Source: Loxodes magnus
Lineage: Eukaryota; Ciliophora; Karyorelictea; Loxodida; Loxodidae
Length of the DNA stretch: 64,000 nucleotides
NCBI GenBank assembly: GCA_946699065.1
Contig: CAMPDV010000501.1
Span: forward strand, 1 to 64,000
Reading direction: 5' to 3'
In this document: positions 1 to 12,800 of the stretch, in pieces
Numbering within the stretch: the first letter of the stretch is position 1
Layout of the letters: every line of letters starts with the position of its first letter
Made by a program: the position numbers and the translations under genes
The notes under the pieces: model-generated
Seen by the model: the letters and a program-made list of their open reading frames with translations, nothing else
The model's database searches: none
What the model was told of the DNA's origin: nothing

Positions 1-699
1 CTTCTAATCACTGAACAAAACATGAGGTTTCTATTAAAAAATATATAAACTCAAATCCTCTAATTATACATTTTTACTTTAAAAAATTTTTAGATTCAAT
101 TTTATCAATTTTTTTGTTAAATAATTTCATTGAAGTTTTATTCACAAACATTAAAAAATGTCTTAAATTAATTTAAAAAACTTGATAATTTATAAAAAAA
201 TAATAGAATGGAAAAATTAAAAAAAAATTAATTTTAAAAATTGTATTAAAATTAATTTAAATTGACACTTTAATTTCTAAAATCAAAATTATTGTTACCA
301 TCAGATAATATAAATACCATCAGAAAAATCCCTTATAGTATAAAATGCTGAACGAAAAGGGTCTAAAAAAATTTTGGAAATTTTCGCAATATTTAAGTTG
401 TCACTTACATTTAAAAGAAGCACTTTTAAAATTCCTTTTTATGATTAATGAATCAATTAAAACTTATATTACAAAAATAATTTTATTTAATTATATTTTC
501 ATTATTTAAATACTTATAGATATATCTAAATTCTCCTTTATAAAGTACTATATATACAATGACATATTCTAAATCAGTAATTAAATTGCACTACAATATC
601 CTTAAATAAAATACATAGCATTAAAAAACTTAAAAGCCTTTTAAGCTTTATAAATCTTAACTAATATAAAATTAAATATATTTATTAAATATAAGTAAA
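1..699. other. AT-rich stretch, no gene seen
   Basis: Very AT-rich DNA with A and T runs. I see no recognisable protein motif, RNA gene or repeat in it on either strand. Confidence 0.5.
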
Positions 700-1546
700 A
701 TGGCTTCTAGGAAATAACAAAACTTTGAACAAATATTTAAACAGGAAAATCTCTAAAAAATAAAAAAGCGAAATAATTACAATGAGTGAAAGTGAGAAAT
801 ATGATTGATACGATGAACATTAACCACTTGGAAATCCAGAATTAAAAAAACTTCCGACACAAACTCAAATAGAAATATTATCTAAGTCATTAAAGAGTTT
901 ATGTTTAAAAATAGATACCTCACTGATAAAGTAGAAAAATTAGAATAACTTAATAACGTCTTTACTTGAGAAACAATATTAATCATCATAAGAAATAGAA
1001 AACAAACTGGAACAAAGAATTCTTTAAATTTAATAATAAATTCAGGTTACGTCATTTTCGTTTTAACAGAATTAATCCGATCCTATGGAAATAGGAAATG
1101 AAGCCTCAAATTAAAATAAAAAGTAAACGTTTATTTAAAATAAGTAGTAAATTTAAATTAAATAAGTGTTACAGAAATAATAGTTTAAAAGAAGAATAAA
1201 ATGCTACGTGTGCAATAAATAACACCAATGAAAATACTGCTACTAACTAAGCGAAATTTAAAGAAAGAATAAATAAGATATTTTTAGAAAACTATTTAGG
1301 ATATATCCAACATAAAGCGAAAAATTGATAGAAAAAAATTCTTTAATTCAAATCTTAATCCTTGGATAAATAATTGGGAACGCTAAGTGCAAGATAAAAA
1401 CTATTCAGAATATTAAAGGATGGTGCAGTAATGAAGTGCTACACCGCCTAACTAAGCCTAGTAGGAATTCAAGACAAACTAATAGAGAAAAGCTGATAGA
1501 ATAGATTAGATGGCTGACTACTAAGGCTTTAACAAAGCTTTTTAAC
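700..1546 (+). mobile_element. Zinc-knuckle Gag/ORF1-like element, left copy
   Basis: With UAR read as Gln and UGA as Trp, this stretch encodes a basic, Gln-rich protein of about 280 residues. It has a CCHC zinc knuckle (CYVC...H...C, near 1,200-1,245) and the short motif DPMEIGNE upstream. Such knuckles are typical of Gag proteins and of ORF1 proteins of non-LTR elements; no reverse transcriptase or integrase was recognised beside it. It is a close inverted copy of 18,263-19,117, with similarity running from the ATGGCTTCT start to GGCTTTAACAAAGC at the end. This copy looks nearly whole, with perhaps one break. A host gene with a knuckle that was duplicated is possible. Confidence 0.55.
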
Positions 1547-1574
1547 TTTAATTTTTTATATATATTTTTTTTAA

Positions 1575-1902
1575 AACCGCCATAGTTGTTCGAAGGTGAA
1601 CAACAAGGTCATCTTCTTTAGAGGTGGGGAATTTAAGTACCCATAATTGACACATGCCGTCCTCTGCTTTGGTGATGCAATGAGACACAATCCTGCCATG
1701 TCCTTGGACCTCCAGCAAGTATTAAAGATTACGAGTATTCTAAAATTATATCAGTATTGAACATTTTTATCAGTACTGAATAATTATGCCAGTATTGAAC
1801 AAGGTTTATCAGTAACAAACATTCTTGTCAGTATTAAACTTTTTTTAAAGAGCTGCGCACCAACGAGAGTGCTATGTGCTCTATAATCAAATTTATTTAT
1901 TG
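1575..1902 (+). repeat. S1 repeat, short copy (SINE-like)
   Basis: Starts at AACCGCCATAGTTGTTCG with a hairpin (GTTGTTC / GAACAAC). A run of degenerate TCAGTAYTGAAYA units follows. It ends in the shared tail AGAGCTGCGC...GCTCTATAATCA followed by ATTT repeats. The same sequence occurs inverted at 8,253-8,763 and 47,285-47,799, where the body is about 180 bp longer because a segment is present twice. GC content is clearly above the flanks. A defined 5' body with an ATTT-repeat 3' tail suggests a SINE-like retroposon. Alternatively this and the 8.3 kb copy are the terminal inverted repeats of one roughly 7.2 kb element. Confidence 0.7.
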
Positions 1903-1924
1903 AATTAAGTTCTATTTTATAATT

Positions 1925-2213
1925 GAAAAGATGGTGGGAGCTGAGAATAACCTTCGTGACAGCACTTTCTGTTTTTATGGCTAGGAACAAATTCCTTTCC
2001 TGTAGCTGAGTAAGTCCCTGGTCAGAGTCATTTTCTGAAGGGAACACTGTCTTTGAGATTATCCGCTCTTGGTAGGGGCTTGAAGCCTGGCTGCTCATAG
2101 CGATGGAGCTCCCTAGCAGCTGTGCCTGGAGCACAACAGGATATCCCCGTTATTCCATAAAAAGAGAGCGTAGGGTCATGCGATCGGAAAGGAGTTTCCG
2201 GTCCAAAAACTTT
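1925..2213 (-). repeat. R290 GC-rich dispersed repeat, copy 1
   Basis: About 290 bp, strikingly GC-rich against its surroundings, and highly similar to 29,262-29,556 in the opposite orientation. It begins (minus strand) at GGACCGGAAACTCC and ends at CTCCCACCATCTTTTCAATT. A frame is open through both copies (contains SSPYQERIISK and SENDSDQGL), but many differences between copies alter the protein, so coding is unproven. It sits about 25 bp from the tail of the S1 repeat. Confidence 0.75.
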
Positions 2214-4190
2214 TATAGTTTGAAATTAATTAATTAATTAAGTTCTATTTTTTTAATTAAAGCAAACTTGATTAACTTGAGCTAGATTGAGTTTTACAAT
2301 ATCTTTCTCTTCAAAGACTCTAATATTTACTAAAGATTTTTATTATTTAATTCTTTAGGTCTCGTCTAGCAATTACTAAATTTTATATTCTAATGGAAAA
2401 TTTTTTTTAGCTGATTTCTTAAATGAATAGCTGAGTTCCTTAGTGATTTAATTATCTTTATAGTAAATTTAGCGAGTTTAACGACTATTTAATCGTCTTC
2501 GTTATTTACTATAATTTTTTTCGAAGCAATATGCTATCCTTAAAAGCGTAATCATTTATGTGATAGATAACTTACTAAATAAAATTATTTTGCTATTCAG
2601 CAAGATAGTTGAGAGCTGATCTAACTCTAGTATCTTATTCTACAAAAAAAATTAATCTTTAACAGCATTTTTTATTCAAAGCATGCTAGTAGCTTTTTGT
2701 CTTTTTTAAACTTCCAGGACGGATATTATATACTTACTAACAGTTTTGCTAAACTAATCTGTGTTTTCTTTTTTACTATGAATCACTGATACATGTTTAG
2801 AAGATGTTGTGCTAGCATGGTAATATCATTGGAAATCTCTCTTAGTTATTAAACTCGCCTTTAATGATTGATATATAACAACCAAAGAAATTTCCATTTT
2901 TGTTGTCCTTAAAAATTAAACCTTAAAGCATCATAAAATCTAAAGAAAAACAGCAAAAAAGGTAAATATTAGCTTTAAAACCTATTTTAGCATATATTCT
3001 TATTATCATCCTTAAAATAAATAATTTAGATCACTATAAGCAGGAAAAAACTATTCAGAATATTAAAGCATGATATACTAATATAGTACTTCACCTCCTT
3101 CCTAACTCTAATAGAGATAATCAGATATAATAGATCTGAAATTTAGCTATTAAGACTAAAAATATTTAAATTTACTAGTTATAGGCTGAGAACAAAAAAC
3201 TAGAAGATGCAGCACAGCAAAGAATATAGTATATAAACAACCTATATATAAAAATTATCTAACTCTAAAATGATAAAAAATACAAAATATAGAATTGAGA
3301 GTAAAAGATTCTATATATCTATTTAATTAAGAAATTTAAAAGACAAGACAAAGTATATGAAATTCAAAACTTTATTAAATAAACCTTGAAAAAATTAAGA
3401 TTAAAGTAAAACACGATTTAGGCGAGATTAAGCAATCAAAATTAATATAAATCAAGCAATAAATATTAGAAAATTAAGCAAGTAATAAAAAGTGACTAAG
3501 TATATGCTGATTTTGTAGAAGGCTAGGGAATTTAAAAAATATGTTGGATTAAACAAAAATCGCAAAAAGTGAAAGTAATAAATCTCAAAAAATAGCAAAA
3601 AATGAATAAAAGCCTGAATGTGAATTATATAGAAAAAAAATTCAATCCAGCAAAGAATCTTTCTATATTTAAAAAGCAGTCAATTAATTTAATAAAAATT
3701 GATTGATATTTGACATATAAGAAAAATTTAGTAAATAGCATATATTTTAAAATCATCAAGAATTATGATAAAGAAGACCCAAACAAATTCCATATTAATA
3801 ACTTTATTAAGCATAAAAATTTTATTTAGTGATTAGACAAAAAAATTAAAAAATAATCTTAAAAATTATTACTATTGCTATCGAAAATAATTAAAAGAGT
3901 TTCTTTATTGAACAATAAATTAAAAGCTTAAATTTAAAAATAATAAAGGAAACTAGTAACGAAAATTATATTAAAATAAAATTTATCAGATTATAATACA
4001 AATATTATCCTTGAATAATGTGTGATATAGTAGTTAGCATAAATAATTTCAGGGAAACATACTTTAATCATTGTCTATTTTGCCTACAATTTTTTATTCA
4101 GTTGTCGAGATTTGTATCTTTAGAGATTTTCTTTAAAAATTTTTATTTATCTTTTTATTAATTAATTTATTAATTTTAATTAAAAGAGTT
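2214..4190. other. AT-rich stretch with scattered element remnants
   Basis: No gene recognised. The only clear structure is a diverged copy of the end of the zinc-knuckle element near 3,040-3,160 (listed separately). Confidence 0.4.
3040..3160 (+). repeat. Diverged copy of the zinc-knuckle element's 3' part
   Basis: Resembles 1,380-1,510: both carry AAAACTATTCAGAATATTAAAG followed by an alignable segment (CTTCACCTCCTTCCTAACT here against CTACACCGCCTAACTAAGC). Divergence is much higher than between the 0.7 and 18.3 kb copies, so this is an older fossil. Confidence 0.5.
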
Positions 4191-5600
4191 GGAGACATCT
4201 TTCATAGAGGAAAATGTTTCCTCAAATTAAAGATAATAAATATTTTTATACTCAATGCTAAACTGTACATATCTTCATCTGAATCAATTTCAAACTGAGA
4301 TAATTTTTCTTTCTCTTCAATAAGCTCATAGAATTGTTCTCCTATCTTCTTGTAATTTTCTCCAGTTTCTCTAAATAAATTCTAAGGTCATCGTTGGCCT
4401 TTTGAAGCCATTTATTTTGTTACTATTAATTACCAAGATCCTACTTGAGTCAACTAGTACTAGTTTCTTTCTGTAAATAACTCCAAAGCAGTTAAAATAT
4501 ATGCTCCTCAATGTTCCAAATTCTTGTCGATGCTGTTCAAATACTCTTCTTCACTTCATACATTATCTTCATAAATATCCAGTCTTTTGACAGCAATAAC
4601 AACGTTTTATTAAGGACTTGAAGTAAAATTTTATTTTGTTTAAATTTTTTGTTCAATTTCCAAACTATCTGTTTGAGGTTATATTTTTAAATTGATAATT
4701 GAACTTATTCTTTAATTTTTTATAGATTTGCTTCTAGGTTTTTTTATATTTTTACAAATTTGGAAGTTAAGGCTTCAATTTAAAATTAAATTTAACTTAC
4801 CTAGACTTGGTTTTCCTTTTTTTATTTTACAAAAGAATCCGAAAGATTCTAGTTTTCCGCTTTCAGAATCTATAGTTCAGTATTCATTTTCTCAATTAAA
4901 GAATAAAGTTAAATAAAGTTTTGCTAATGGAATTTCAATTTTTTTAAGTTTGTTAGGAAATTAAGTATTTCTCAATCCTTAGCAAGAGTAGATTTATCTT
5001 TTTTGAATTCTTGGTTTTTGTTAGTTAACTGAGATTTAAGTTTGATCTGTTAGGTCTAAATTTAAGGATTAAATTCCCGCAGCCTCTTGATTGCTCTAGA
5101 GGCTTAATATAAAAGTCTGAAACTCTACAACTCTTCTCTTTGCCATGCATGTTATTCTTTTATTCTTCTTTCACTTAGATGCTAGTTGTCTTTTTTCTTG
5201 TAAATTTTCCCAAATTCGTTACAGTATAATCTTTCTCTTGATAGCTTTATTTGTTATTATTTTTTCCTTTTGTTCTCCAACTACTTCTAATACTTTTAAT
5301 ATTTTTACTTGAAATTGAGAAATTTCTAGCATCTTTTCCACAGATGCTTTTAAGAGTTACAATAGTAACATCTTTTCGGTAGTCGTTTAGGTTTAAATCT
5401 TGAGTTATTTTCACCTTCAATTATCATTGGATCATAAGTCAATTCAGATAAATCAACCAAGACTCAATGAATATCGATACTACGATCTGAGATCCTATCT
5501 TCCATAGACTTATGCAGTTTAATAATTTGTTAATTTTTCCTTTTAGTTGTTGAATGTCAATCATGGATTAATGTCGTTCACATAATCAGCTTTAGACAAA
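4190..5600 (-). mobile_element. Zinc-knuckle ORF1-like remnant
   Basis: On the minus strand a knuckle CYYCNSQKHLWKRC lies near 5,327-5,373, downstream of an acidic segment (PMIIEGENN). It closely matches the knuckle of the element at 36.2-38.1 kb (CYYCNSEKHLWRRC). Further downstream, around 4,411-4,200, a Glu/Lys-rich helical stretch (GEQFYELIEEKEKLSQFE) begins with MASKG, echoing the MASKK start of the 19.1 kb copy. Overall this looks like a broken member of the same family; I cannot define its ends. Confidence 0.45.
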
Positions 5601-7320
5601 ATAAAAATTATAAAAAGAGTTCTAAAGTTTAGTATAAAATCCATATCATATTTTAAAAAATAGAGAAATAGTTCTAATATAGCTATCCTATATTTAGAGA
5701 CTACTGTTGAGTAATGTAATTTTTAATTTTATTTGCTTCCTATCTAATATCCTAAATAATTTGATTAGTCCTTTTTATTTATTTTTCAATCCATTATGAT
5801 TTAAAGTAATAGTATCCAATCATCCTTTATTATTTTTTTCCCATAATTTTTATTCCTTTGTATTAAAATTTATTATTTTCAAGCTTTACCATTCTAAAAA
5901 TATGACTAAGGTCTTTATAAGTCTTTTAAGTATTTTTCTAGTTTTTTAATTAATTAAATTTGTTACTAACATGAAATCTGGATACAATAATTTAAACTGT
6001 ATTTTTAGTGCAAGGTTTCTTATGGTTTTTACTGAAATTTTTGTATTTAATTATTATTATCCATTAAATACTTAAGAAAAGTTTGGATTTTTATCTTTTC
6101 CAGCGTTCCATTTTTATCTAGATTGAATTCCTCGACCATTTTTTCTATGGATGGTTATCACTCCCTTAGTCTAACAATAAATTATTCCGTATAGACTTTT
6201 TTGCTATTTATAAAAAGTCTTGTTAATTATTTTCAAGTTCTTAAGTCCTCTTGTATTTTAAATCATTTACAGCCAAAGTAGTGCTTTATTATCTACTAGG
6301 AAGACTTGCAGTATCGGCATTTTTTTTTTCTTCTATTTCTGTTTTTATTTTGAAAAATTAAAGTTCTTAAATTTTTCAAATCTTATTTTTATCTTAGTTC
6401 TTTAAAATCTATCTTAAGATTTTGGACTTCCAGAAGTCTCTAAATCCAAACATAGTATCTTCATGAAAAGTTATGTTTGAGGATTGATCTTTTTTTTTCT
6501 TCTGATTCTATGGTAATGCCAAGTCACCATCGACTCTGATATCCAATGCAGACAATTGTAAAGGATTATACTACAATCGTCCTTTTCGCAACCTCAACTT
6601 ATATGAATAATTAAATAGGCATATCTCCTCATAACAGCCCAAAGAGCTCAGTAATCAAAATAGTAATTTAAATTTGCTTCCTTGCCCCATTCCCTTTCGA
6701 TGCCATATTTAATTATAATCTCCAACCTTTGCTTAAGTCATTCCCTAATATAAATAGAAATTACAACCCATGGTATGTTCAAATTTATTAAATCCTCATC
6801 AAATAAAAAAGGAATTTCCAACCGGATAATGACGATCTTTGAGATCCTTGCGAAATCCATAAGATCGCATCCTCATTTTACATATACTAATAATTTCTCT
6901 TTTTAATTTCTTATTCAATATTGTATATGTAACATAAGCAAACTTTTAGATACTTAGAAATGATTATGAATATATTTTTGTACAGTAGGCTTTCTAATAT
7001 ATTTTTAAGTTGCAGTTCTTTAAAATTAAATCTCAATTTTGTTTATTACATACCTATTAAAGTCTTTATGCTGTAGTTGTGTTCTTAACTTTCAAATTTG
7101 ATATTATATAATCCGGATAATTTGCTAAGTATCATCATAGTATTGATTTCTTTTTAAATTATTTCTAAATAAATTTATAATAGTTTATTAAGGAAATTCC
7201 GTACTTTCTTCTCGAAATTTATCAAAAAATTAAAAAAATCATAAGCTTATAATATGTTCGAAAGGTATTCAATTAAGATCTATAAAGCATGATTCATTAA
7301 AGATTTATCCACATGATATT
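5601..7320. other. AT-rich stretch, no gene recognised
   Basis: Pyrimidine-rich on the plus strand, which hints at old minus-strand coding. I found no motif I can name. Confidence 0.3.
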
Positions 7321-7329
7321 AGAAAGAAG

Positions 7330-8000
7330 ATTTAAAGATAATCATACTTATTAAGATTGAAAAAGATGTCGGATTTCAGATAGGAACTCTTTTCCATTCT
7401 AAAGAAGAAGGAATCTGGAACCTAATAGAACTAAAAGAAGCAGAAAAGGAGCAAAAAATGACTTAAGCGGCATTAACACCAACCAAAAAAGTAAACGAAA
7501 TCTTCCCTACACCAGGAGGTCTCAGATTTCAATCTTTCGATCAGATAGATATGGAAAAACTCATCAAAGTAGTAATAAACCTCTAGGAAGAGATAAAGAA
7601 ACTCTGTAAAGAGAACACGAAATTGACAGAGTAGATTTGGAATGAACTTTAAAATATACTAGGCCTCAGAATGGCTAATCAGGAGAGGGAACTTGATGCC
7701 TTATGGACTTTCCAGGAGAACAGTCCATCCAGACAAACTCGAAACCACAGAAGATTCAAGACTAAAATTAGTAGATTAAAAGTATTTTAAAGAATTAGAA
7801 GAGCATCTAAATTTAACAGAATGAATAAGGCCATAACATAGATATTGAAAAGATAAAGATAGAAAGACCTCACAAAAGCGAAGAAAGTAGAATAAATATT
7901 TAAGATAAAGAAGTTATGTTACTAGTGCAAGAGTAAACAACATCTATGTAAGGATATGTGTATTTAAAAAGGTCAATAACAGTCATGCAAGAATAAAGTG
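7330..8000 (+). mobile_element. Zinc-knuckle ORF1-like element with coiled coil
   Basis: Read with UAR = Gln, this gives MTQAALTPTKKVNEIFPTPG (from about 7,458), a coiled-coil stretch (LIKVVINLQEEIKKLCKEN) and a knuckle CYQCKSKQHLCKDMC (7,918-7,962). The coiled coil aligns with that of the 36.2-38.1 kb element (LIQVVLNLQEEVKRLKKDN), so the two are members of one family. The order coiled coil then CCHC knuckle is typical of LINE ORF1 and Gag proteins. It lies between the two inverted S1 repeats. Ends are uncertain. Confidence 0.55.
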
Positions 8001-8252
8001 TAATAATAAATAAGAAAAGGAAAGAACTAAATCTGATATTGGTAAAATTGAGAATTTTTATAGACTGAAGAAAGAGTTTGAAATAGCAGCACTTAGAGAT
8101 ATAAATAAAGCAATTTCCAATGGGAGAAGAGAGATTAAAAAAAAGATTCGCGAGTTACAGAACTCGGAAAAACTGGGATTATAATTTTATAAACTTCTTT
8201 TAAGCGGTTGCTGAAAAAAGACTTGAACATTTTTAATAAGAATATATTACTT

Positions 8253-8763
8253 ATAAATAAATAAATAAATTTGATTATAGAGCGCGTAGCACTCTCGTTG
8301 GTGCGCAGCTCTTTAAAAAAAATGTTTCATACTGACAAGAATGTTTGTTACTGATAAAATTATCAGATACTGGTAGACCTTGTTCAATACTGGTATAATT
8401 ATTCATTACTGATAAAAATGTTCAATACTGATATAATTTAAGAATACTCGTAATCTTAACTACTTGTTGGAGGTCCAAGGACATGGCAGGGTCGCATCTC
8501 ATTGCCTCAACAAAGCAGAGAACGACATGTGTCAATTATGGGTACTTAAATTCCCCTCCTCTGATGAAGCTCGCAATATTATTTCTTTTTCGTTCCAGGA
8601 TTAAAAATTAAAATAAGTCAGTGCCGAAGGTCAAACTAGCAGATGTCTCGAGACCAAGCCAAAGCAGAGGAAGACATAAAGTCGATTATGGGTACTCAAC
8701 TTCTCCAACCTCTAATGAAGATGACCTTTTTGTTCACCTTCGAACAACTATGGCGGTTTTAAA
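8253..8763 (-). repeat. S1 repeat, long copy (SINE-like)
   Basis: Inverted relative to the 1.6 kb copy. It begins on the plus strand with ATAAATAAATAAATAAAT and the shared tail, and ends with GAACAACTATGGCGGTTTT. It contains two tandem versions of a segment with AAGCAGAG...ACAT...TCRATTATGGGTACT, of which the 1.6 kb copy has one. Nearly the same as 47,285-47,799. Confidence 0.75.
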
Positions 8764-8879
8764 ATATAATATAATTAATAAAATATATAAATTATTTGCT
8801 AAAAACTCTTTTATAATATAAAATCTCACATTCTAATTAAAAAAATCCAGAAGATATGTATTGCTAAAGTTAAAAAAAT

Positions 8880-9590
8880 AAAAAAATTTAATTTTATTAA
8901 TTAAATAAAAAAAATGGAAAATTTCTTGTAAAAACCTCTTCTCAAAAGGATTCATCTTACGAGCAATAAAATATATTTTAAGCACTTCAATTGCTGTAAT
9001 AAGAAAATTTCAACCTCCTAAGAACAGTTCAAGAACTAGAAAGAAAAATAAAGCACCTTATGTACAATTAATAAGAATAAATGAAAAATGAAAATAAATA
9101 GACAGGAAACAACAAAATAGAAGAGCTAGAGAAAAAATTCGACTAATTCGTAGAACTAACTGAAACCATATTTTTGCAAAATATACAGGGGAATGATCCT
9201 ATGGATGTGGAGAAACAGCCTGCAATAAAAGATATTCCCTATAGGAAAATACTACGATGCTGATACTACAAGAGACCAGGACACAAAGTTAGAAATTGCT
9301 TCTAATTCCAATAAAAACAGAAAGCGGAAAATTTAAAGCTATGAAGAACCATAAGTAATCTATATTGCACTGCGGAAGGAAAAATTTATAGAAGAAAGAT
9401 GTACGCAGGGCATGAAATTCTAGAAGACGTGATATAGCAGGACAAAGAAGAAATGAACAAATGCTTGGAATGAAGATTGATTGAAGCAAGATTACGAAAA
9501 TAAAAAAGGGAGAACACAGCACAGATAGATATGTGCTTCAAGAAGAAGACCTAGAAGAAGACTGGAAATGGAAATTTTAACAAAACTATT
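8880..9590 (+). mobile_element. Zinc-knuckle ORF1-like element
   Basis: One long plus-strand frame encodes a Leu/Glu-rich helical region (LLRTVQELERKIKHLM), a motif NDPMDVEKQP, then a knuckle-like segment at 9,258-9,300 (C...KRPGHKVRNC), then a basic Lys/Arg-rich C-terminal part. DPMDVE resembles DPMEIG of the 0.7 kb element and TPMEIE of the 50.3 kb ORF, so all three may be relatives. It lies just downstream of an S1 repeat. Broken or diverged; exact ends not defined. Confidence 0.5.
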
Positions 9591-9869
9591 AAACTTTAAA
9601 AAGTGACGAACCTTATTGATAAGTGGAATCACTGTAATTAATTATTATTATTATAATTAGTTGAAAAATGTCATATTCAAAAGAAATAAAATGCTTGAAT
9701 AATTTATACATTATTAGAAGAAATAAAAAACCAGAATAAGCATATTTAAAAATATTAAGAGAAAAAAGAGACAAAGCAAATAAAATAATTAATCAGAAAA
9801 TTTGCTTAAATTATTTATTAAATGAATATAAAATATTGTAAAAAATAAAAATTTAACGATATCTTTCAA

Positions 9870-12800
9870 TCAATGCTACTATATTTTCGAAACTAGACTA
9901 TTATTTATCCAAAACTCTTCAAAAATATCTCCATTTTTAGTGATCAATTTCCCTTATCCGTGCTTTTTGCCTTTTATCCAATCACCTTCATAAATATCCC
10001 CATTTATATAAAAGCAAACTCCCCTTCCTTATTTTTTTGCTTCATATCAATATCCTTCATAAATATCGCCGTTTTTAAATTTATATTTTCCTTATCCATA
10101 TTTTTTGTCTTAAAACCAATCACATTCATAACTATCTCCATTTATATAAATTTCCCATCCCTTACCTTATCTTTTTGCTTCATACCAGAATCCTTCATAA
10201 ATATCTCCGTTTATAAATTTATACTTTCCTTATCCATGTTTTTTATCTTAAAACCAATCACCTTCATAAATATCCCCATTTATATAAAATTCGATTCCTT
10301 TTCCTTATTTTTTCCCTTCATATCAGTACCCTTCATATACATTTCCGTTTTAATATTTATATTTTCCCTATCCATGTTTTTAATCTTATAATCAATCACC
10401 TTCATAACTTTCTTTATTTATAAAAATTTCGCTTCCTTTTCCTGTTCTTCGTCCTTCATGCAAAAACCTTCATAAGTATCCCCGTTTTTTTTAAAATATT
10501 TTCCTTAACCATGCATTTTGTCTTAAAACCATTCACCTTTATAACTATCTCCGTTTACAAAAAACTCGCTGCCTTTTCCTTATCTTTAAAGCTCATATCA
10601 CTTATCTTCAAAAATATTTTTATTTTTAGATTTATACTTTTCAAAACAAATTGTTTAGTCTTAAAATAATTCAACTTCATAATTGTCTCTATTTCGAAAA
10701 GGATTTCTTGTTTTTTCTTATCTTATTCCTTCATATCATAATCCTTCATATATATTTCCGTTTTTAAATTTATATTAACCTTATCCATGCATTTTGTCTT
10801 AAAACCAATCACCTTCATAACTATCTCCGTTAGAATAAATTTAAATTCCTTTTCCTTATCTATTTTCTACATTCCATTGTCCTTCATAAATATCGCCGTT
10901 TTTAAATTTATATTAACCTTATCCATGCATTTTGTCTTAGAATCAATAGCCTTCATAAATATCTCCATTTATATAAAAATCGATTCCTTTTCCTTATCTT
11001 TATTCTTCATGCCAAAATCCTTCATAAATATCTCCATTTTTAAATTTATATTTTCCTTATCCATGCATTTTGTCTTAGAATCAATCACCTTCATAAATAT
11101 CTCCATTTATATAAAATTAGATTCCTTTTCCTTATCTTTATCCTTCATTTCATTATCCTTCATAAATATCGCCGTTTTTAAATTTATATTAACCTTATCC
11201 ATGCATTTTGTCTTTTATCCAATCACCTTCATAAATATCCCCATTTATATAAAAGCAAACTCCCCTTCCTTATTTTTTTGCTTCATATCAATATCCTTCA
11301 TAAATATCGCCGTTTTTAAATTTATATTTTCCTTATCCATATTTTTTGTCTTAAAACCAATCACATTCATAACTATCTCCATTTATATAAAACTCACTTC
11401 TTTTTCCTTATCTTTTTCCTTCATACCAGGATTCTTCATAAATATCTCCGTTTATAAATTTATACTTTCCTTATCCATGTTTTTTATCTTAAAACCAATC
11501 ACCTTCATAAATATCCCCATTTATATAAAATTCGATTCCTTTTCCTTATTTTTTCCCTTCATATCAGTACCCTTCATATACATTTCCGTTTTAATATTTA
11601 TATTTTCCCTATCCATGTTTTTAATCTTATAATCAATCACCTTCATAACTTTATTTATTTGTTTAATACTGAATTACTTTTTAAATTTCATTTTTCTAAG
11701 ATAATATTCCTACTATATTTTTTTCATTTTTATATAAAGTTAGACCACTTTTAATTCATGTATTTTAGTTTTCTGCATTGCAAATTTTTTCATTTTTACA
11801 CTGTTACTATAAAAGATATTTTTATGTTAAATTTGGTTCCAATATTTTATTTAATATCATAATTTTATAAACATTTTATTCATTCTTATTGAATCACACT
11901 TTTCCAAAATTTTATCTTTTTTACTATAGTATTTAAACTTTTTGCTTTGTTTGCTTTTTTAAAAATTTCACCTGATTTCAATAATAATTTAGTTCTTCTT
12001 TAATATTTTAAAATTTCATACTTCTTTGATATTATTTATCAAATTCTAGTTATTAATCTAAGAAAAATTCAATTATTTTACTTAAAAAAAATTGGTTTAC
12101 ACTTCCATTATTTATTATTAATTGTTTATTTTATTTTATAATATAAAGCTATCATAAATATAGCATTTAATTTTCCTTTTCGACTACTTAAATTGTATTT
12201 TTCATTGTTTAAAACATTCACTAAAATAATTCGTTTTAAATTGCATCTAAATAGTTTTTATCGATCCTATTAATTTAAATAATTCTCTATGTTTATTGCA
12301 TTTTTCAGTTTCTTATATTAGCAAGATCATTTTACAAACTTATTATCTAATTTCCTTTTATTTTCAAAATAATTTGCATCTATTTTAATTTTATTAATTT
12401 TAAGCTTATCAAATATATGTTTTACTATATAAATTTCTTAAACTTTCAAATCTATTAAAATACCTTTTCCATGTTTTTAGCCATTCATAAAAAATCCCTA
12501 GAACAATATTTTATCTGATTAATTAAATATTTTCCCATAGCCATGTGGTTTTTAGTATGAATCTATTTCTCCTTCATAGATTTCTTATTCATTTATATTT
12601 ATTAAATAAATTTCTTTGCTTTCAATACGCGCTTTCGTATGCATTATTTCTCTAAATCTTTCTATAAGATTAGAAATTATGTTATCATTTATTTATAATT
12701 GAGGAAATTAAACGCTTTGATTTAAAAACTTTATGTCTAAGCTCTAATTTGGAATTAGTATTAGTTAGGAGTATACTTTTTTATCAAATTCATAGTAAAC

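Noticed and set aside
1784-2134. Minus-strand 116-residue open frame
   Set aside because: It covers the R290 repeat and runs into the S1 repeat; the second R290 copy changes many residues, so a real protein is not supported.
9960-11632. Two plus-strand open frames rich in Phe, Ile and Ser (9,960-10,391 and 10,787-11,632)
   Set aside because: They are the antisense of the MORN array; the minus strand gives YEGDW/HGQGKYKF repeats with conserved spacing, which explains the repetitive pattern.
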